Source: Dipteris shenzhenensis (lineage: Eukaryota; Polypodiophyta; Polypodiopsida; Gleicheniales). Taken from it: 64,000 bases of DNA. Positions 62,586 to 64,000 of this stretch are shown one piece after another; position 1 is the stretch's first letter, and every line of letters begins with the position of its first letter. Below the pieces are notes generated by a model. It was given only the letters and a program-made list of their open reading frames with translations. It ran no database searches and was not told the DNA's origin. The stretch is taken from assembly GCA_047967505.1 (NCBI GenBank), contig CM106538.1. The stretch is one strand, 5' to 3'. Made by a program: the position numbers and the translations under genes.

Positions 62586-63575
62586 GATCCAGGTACTAAA
62601 TCTATACGATGCTCTACTGCTTGTTCTGAAGGTAAACCTTCTAGCTGTTGTGCAAGGATTACATCGATGAAATCGTCTAAAAACGTTCTGAATTCACGGT
62701 GTTCAAACACGCTTAAATCATTTTTGTTATTAACACAGACAACAAATGAAGAAAGCAGAATCAAAACACACTGATACACATCATAATGAGAAGTGTTTAT
62801 TATATTCCAAAGCTGCATCGCAGATACAATAGGTCCCTGAGAAGAGGGAATATTATCATATTGAATACAAAATTGGGTGTCCTTGTCCAAAAAAGAGAGT
62901 GTATGGTCTTTCCATCCAATCCAAATATCGTGGGTTTTAAACCACTCTATTCCGATTAACAAGTCCACATGTTCCAAGTGCATGACATAGCACGTAAGAG
63001 TAGCTGTGTAGTCTTGAATCCGGATAGAAAGTTCATCGACCTTACGATCCCAAAATTGCTTCCTAGCTAGAAGTTGCACCTCATAGGTGTGATCGTCGTG
63101 GACAGCCCATCCTCTGCACAAGTTTGTAGTTCACAAAACTGTGAGAGCTGCCAGGGTCAAAGAGAATGTGAACTCTTTGGTCCCTTACTTCTCCATAAAC
63201 TCGAAAAAGGTCATGGGGACTAAATAACGAATTATTACAAGTGCAATTACAAGAAAGTGGGCAGATAATGACATTTACAGGAATACCTGTCATTGAAGCT
63301 TGGTTAGCTCCCTAAGCTTTGGTACCTTGTCCCGCATGGAGCTTTGGTCACGGTGCTTGCATCTAGTTCTTGCGCTTAGGACAATCATTCCGAGTGTGGC
63401 CCCACTCGCAAATAAAACAACGTCCTTCTTTCTTTAACTTCAAGATACGTAGGAAGCGGGCTCTACCATTCTTTGTCTGTGTCGAGTTCCTCTTGGAGGC
63501 GTTGTCAATTGACTTCGACTCCCCGGTACCAGTTGTTGACTGGAAGAACTTCCTCTTGTTCTTTCCACTCATGTC
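62586..63575 (-). pseudogene. Ty3/gypsy polyprotein remnant: zinc knuckle, protease, start of RT
   Basis: On the minus strand: a basic segment and knuckle-like KKEGRCFICEWGHTRNDC (about 63420-63370; one residue short of CxxCx4Hx4C), then the aspartic protease start VHILFDPGSSHSFVNYKLV (63175-63120; DPGSS instead of the usual DTG/DSG), CYVMHLEHVDLLIGIEWFK and WKDHTLSFLDKD (62990-62890), and FRTFLDDFIDVILAQQLEGL with EHRIDLVPGSQ (62690-62590), the conserved segment just before the gypsy RT. The stretch 63121-62534 is open for 195 codons; a stop and a frame change separate the knuckle from the protease. RT and integrase are absent because family B sequence follows at 62585. Confidence 0.88.
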
Positions 63576-64000
63576 GGCAGTAGTGGGTTCCCTTTACACT
63601 GGCCATGGTATCATCATAGATGTGCGCATAGTTCATGGCACGGCTTGGTATCTGACGTGTACTTGGATACACAAGACTAGCTCAGGTAGCCTGGGGAGGC
63701 TTAGGGCTAGTGTCTGAGGGAAGGGGGGGCTTCCTAACACTTCCGGAAGTATTACCGAAGGCCTAGGGCCACTGGTGCGAGAAGCGAGTAAGACATGCCA
63801 TAAGTGTCACGGATGGTGTGTAGGCGACGGATGGTATGTAGGCGAGTGCTTGTCGATGGTGTCAACTATGTGCAAGCGGTACAAGTGCTGAAGTGATGTG
63901 AGCAAGAAGAAGACCAAAGCGGAACAACATCACGAAAGCCAACCCTCGATATGAACTGTAAGAACTTCAAGCACATGACACAGGTCCGTTGTACCAGGTG
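63576..64000. other. Unassigned edge region, probably gypsy gag
   Basis: By position this should be gag of the minus-strand gypsy remnant. Short open frames exist, but no capsid motif is clear. Confidence 0.4.

Overview
The window looks like intergenic DNA from a large, repeat-rich plant nuclear genome. It holds plant-type L1-like LINEs whose ORF1 carries a DUF4283-like domain plus a CCHC knuckle, Ty1/copia and Ty3/gypsy pieces, no operons, no tRNA or rRNA, and no convincing host gene. The LINE mixture would fit a fern, lycophyte or gymnosperm better than a compact angiosperm genome, but that is an impression and cannot be proven from this sequence alone. Almost every recognisable block is a retroelement fragment, most broken by stops and frameshifts.

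I use working letters for the families. Family A: L1-like LINE with ORF1 (DUF4283-like plus CCHC), ORF2 (APE endonuclease, RT, zf-RVT) and a poly(A) tail. Its best copy is the 6.5-kb element at 48.8-55.3 kb; other copies lie at 7.2-7.9 (-), 12.0-12.8, 28.1-30.5, 36.6-39.3, 44.6-46.3 and 61.9-62.1 kb, with a diverged relative (G) at 33.4-36.1 kb (-). Family B: LINE with an animal/algal L1 ORF1p-like first protein (coiled coil, RRM-like region, C-terminal domain), APE endonuclease, RT and a C-terminal Cys-rich EEHF motif, ending in (CTTT)n instead of poly(A). Copies lie at 8.0-8.7 (-), 10.9-23.6 (+, interrupted), 12.9-18.4 (-), 24.5-26.0 (-), 26.5-31.6 (+, interrupted), 31.6-33.4 (+), 46.6-46.9 (-) and 62.4-62.6 kb (-). 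Family F: a third LINE type on the minus strand at 40.5-42.8, 48.4-48.8 plus 55.3-56.5, and 56.5-59.7 kb. Family C: an L1-like LINE at 1-2.8 kb (-). H: an orphan CCHC ORF1 at 39.4-40.3 kb (-).

Layout: 0-2.8 kb LINE C; 2.8-6.7 kb unassigned with a tandem duplication; 6.7-7.2 kb copia RNase H and 3' LTR start; 7.2-8.7 kb A and B fragments; 8.7-10.9 kb unassigned; 10.9-23.6 kb one family B element split by three nested insertions; 24.0-26.5 kb a TATA-bearing, LTR-like sequence split by a young family B copy; 26.5-33.4 kb two joined family B copies, one hit by a family A insertion; 33.4-39.3 kb G and A copies; 39.4-44.6 kb H, F and a copia gag; 44.6-48.4 kb A and B fragments; 48.4-59.7 kb nested F and A elements; 59.7-61.9 kb a gypsy LTR, primer-binding site, leader and gag start; 62.4-63.6 kb a B fragment and a gypsy knuckle-protease remnant.

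The elements work together only as a history of insertion. Target duplications and resumed coding frames order the events, and several copies have lost the RT core by internal deletion. The most promising biology is family B (ORF1p architecture plus microsatellite tail) and family A (ATGA overlap of ORF1 and ORF2, LADD RT motif, conserved 3' hairpin).
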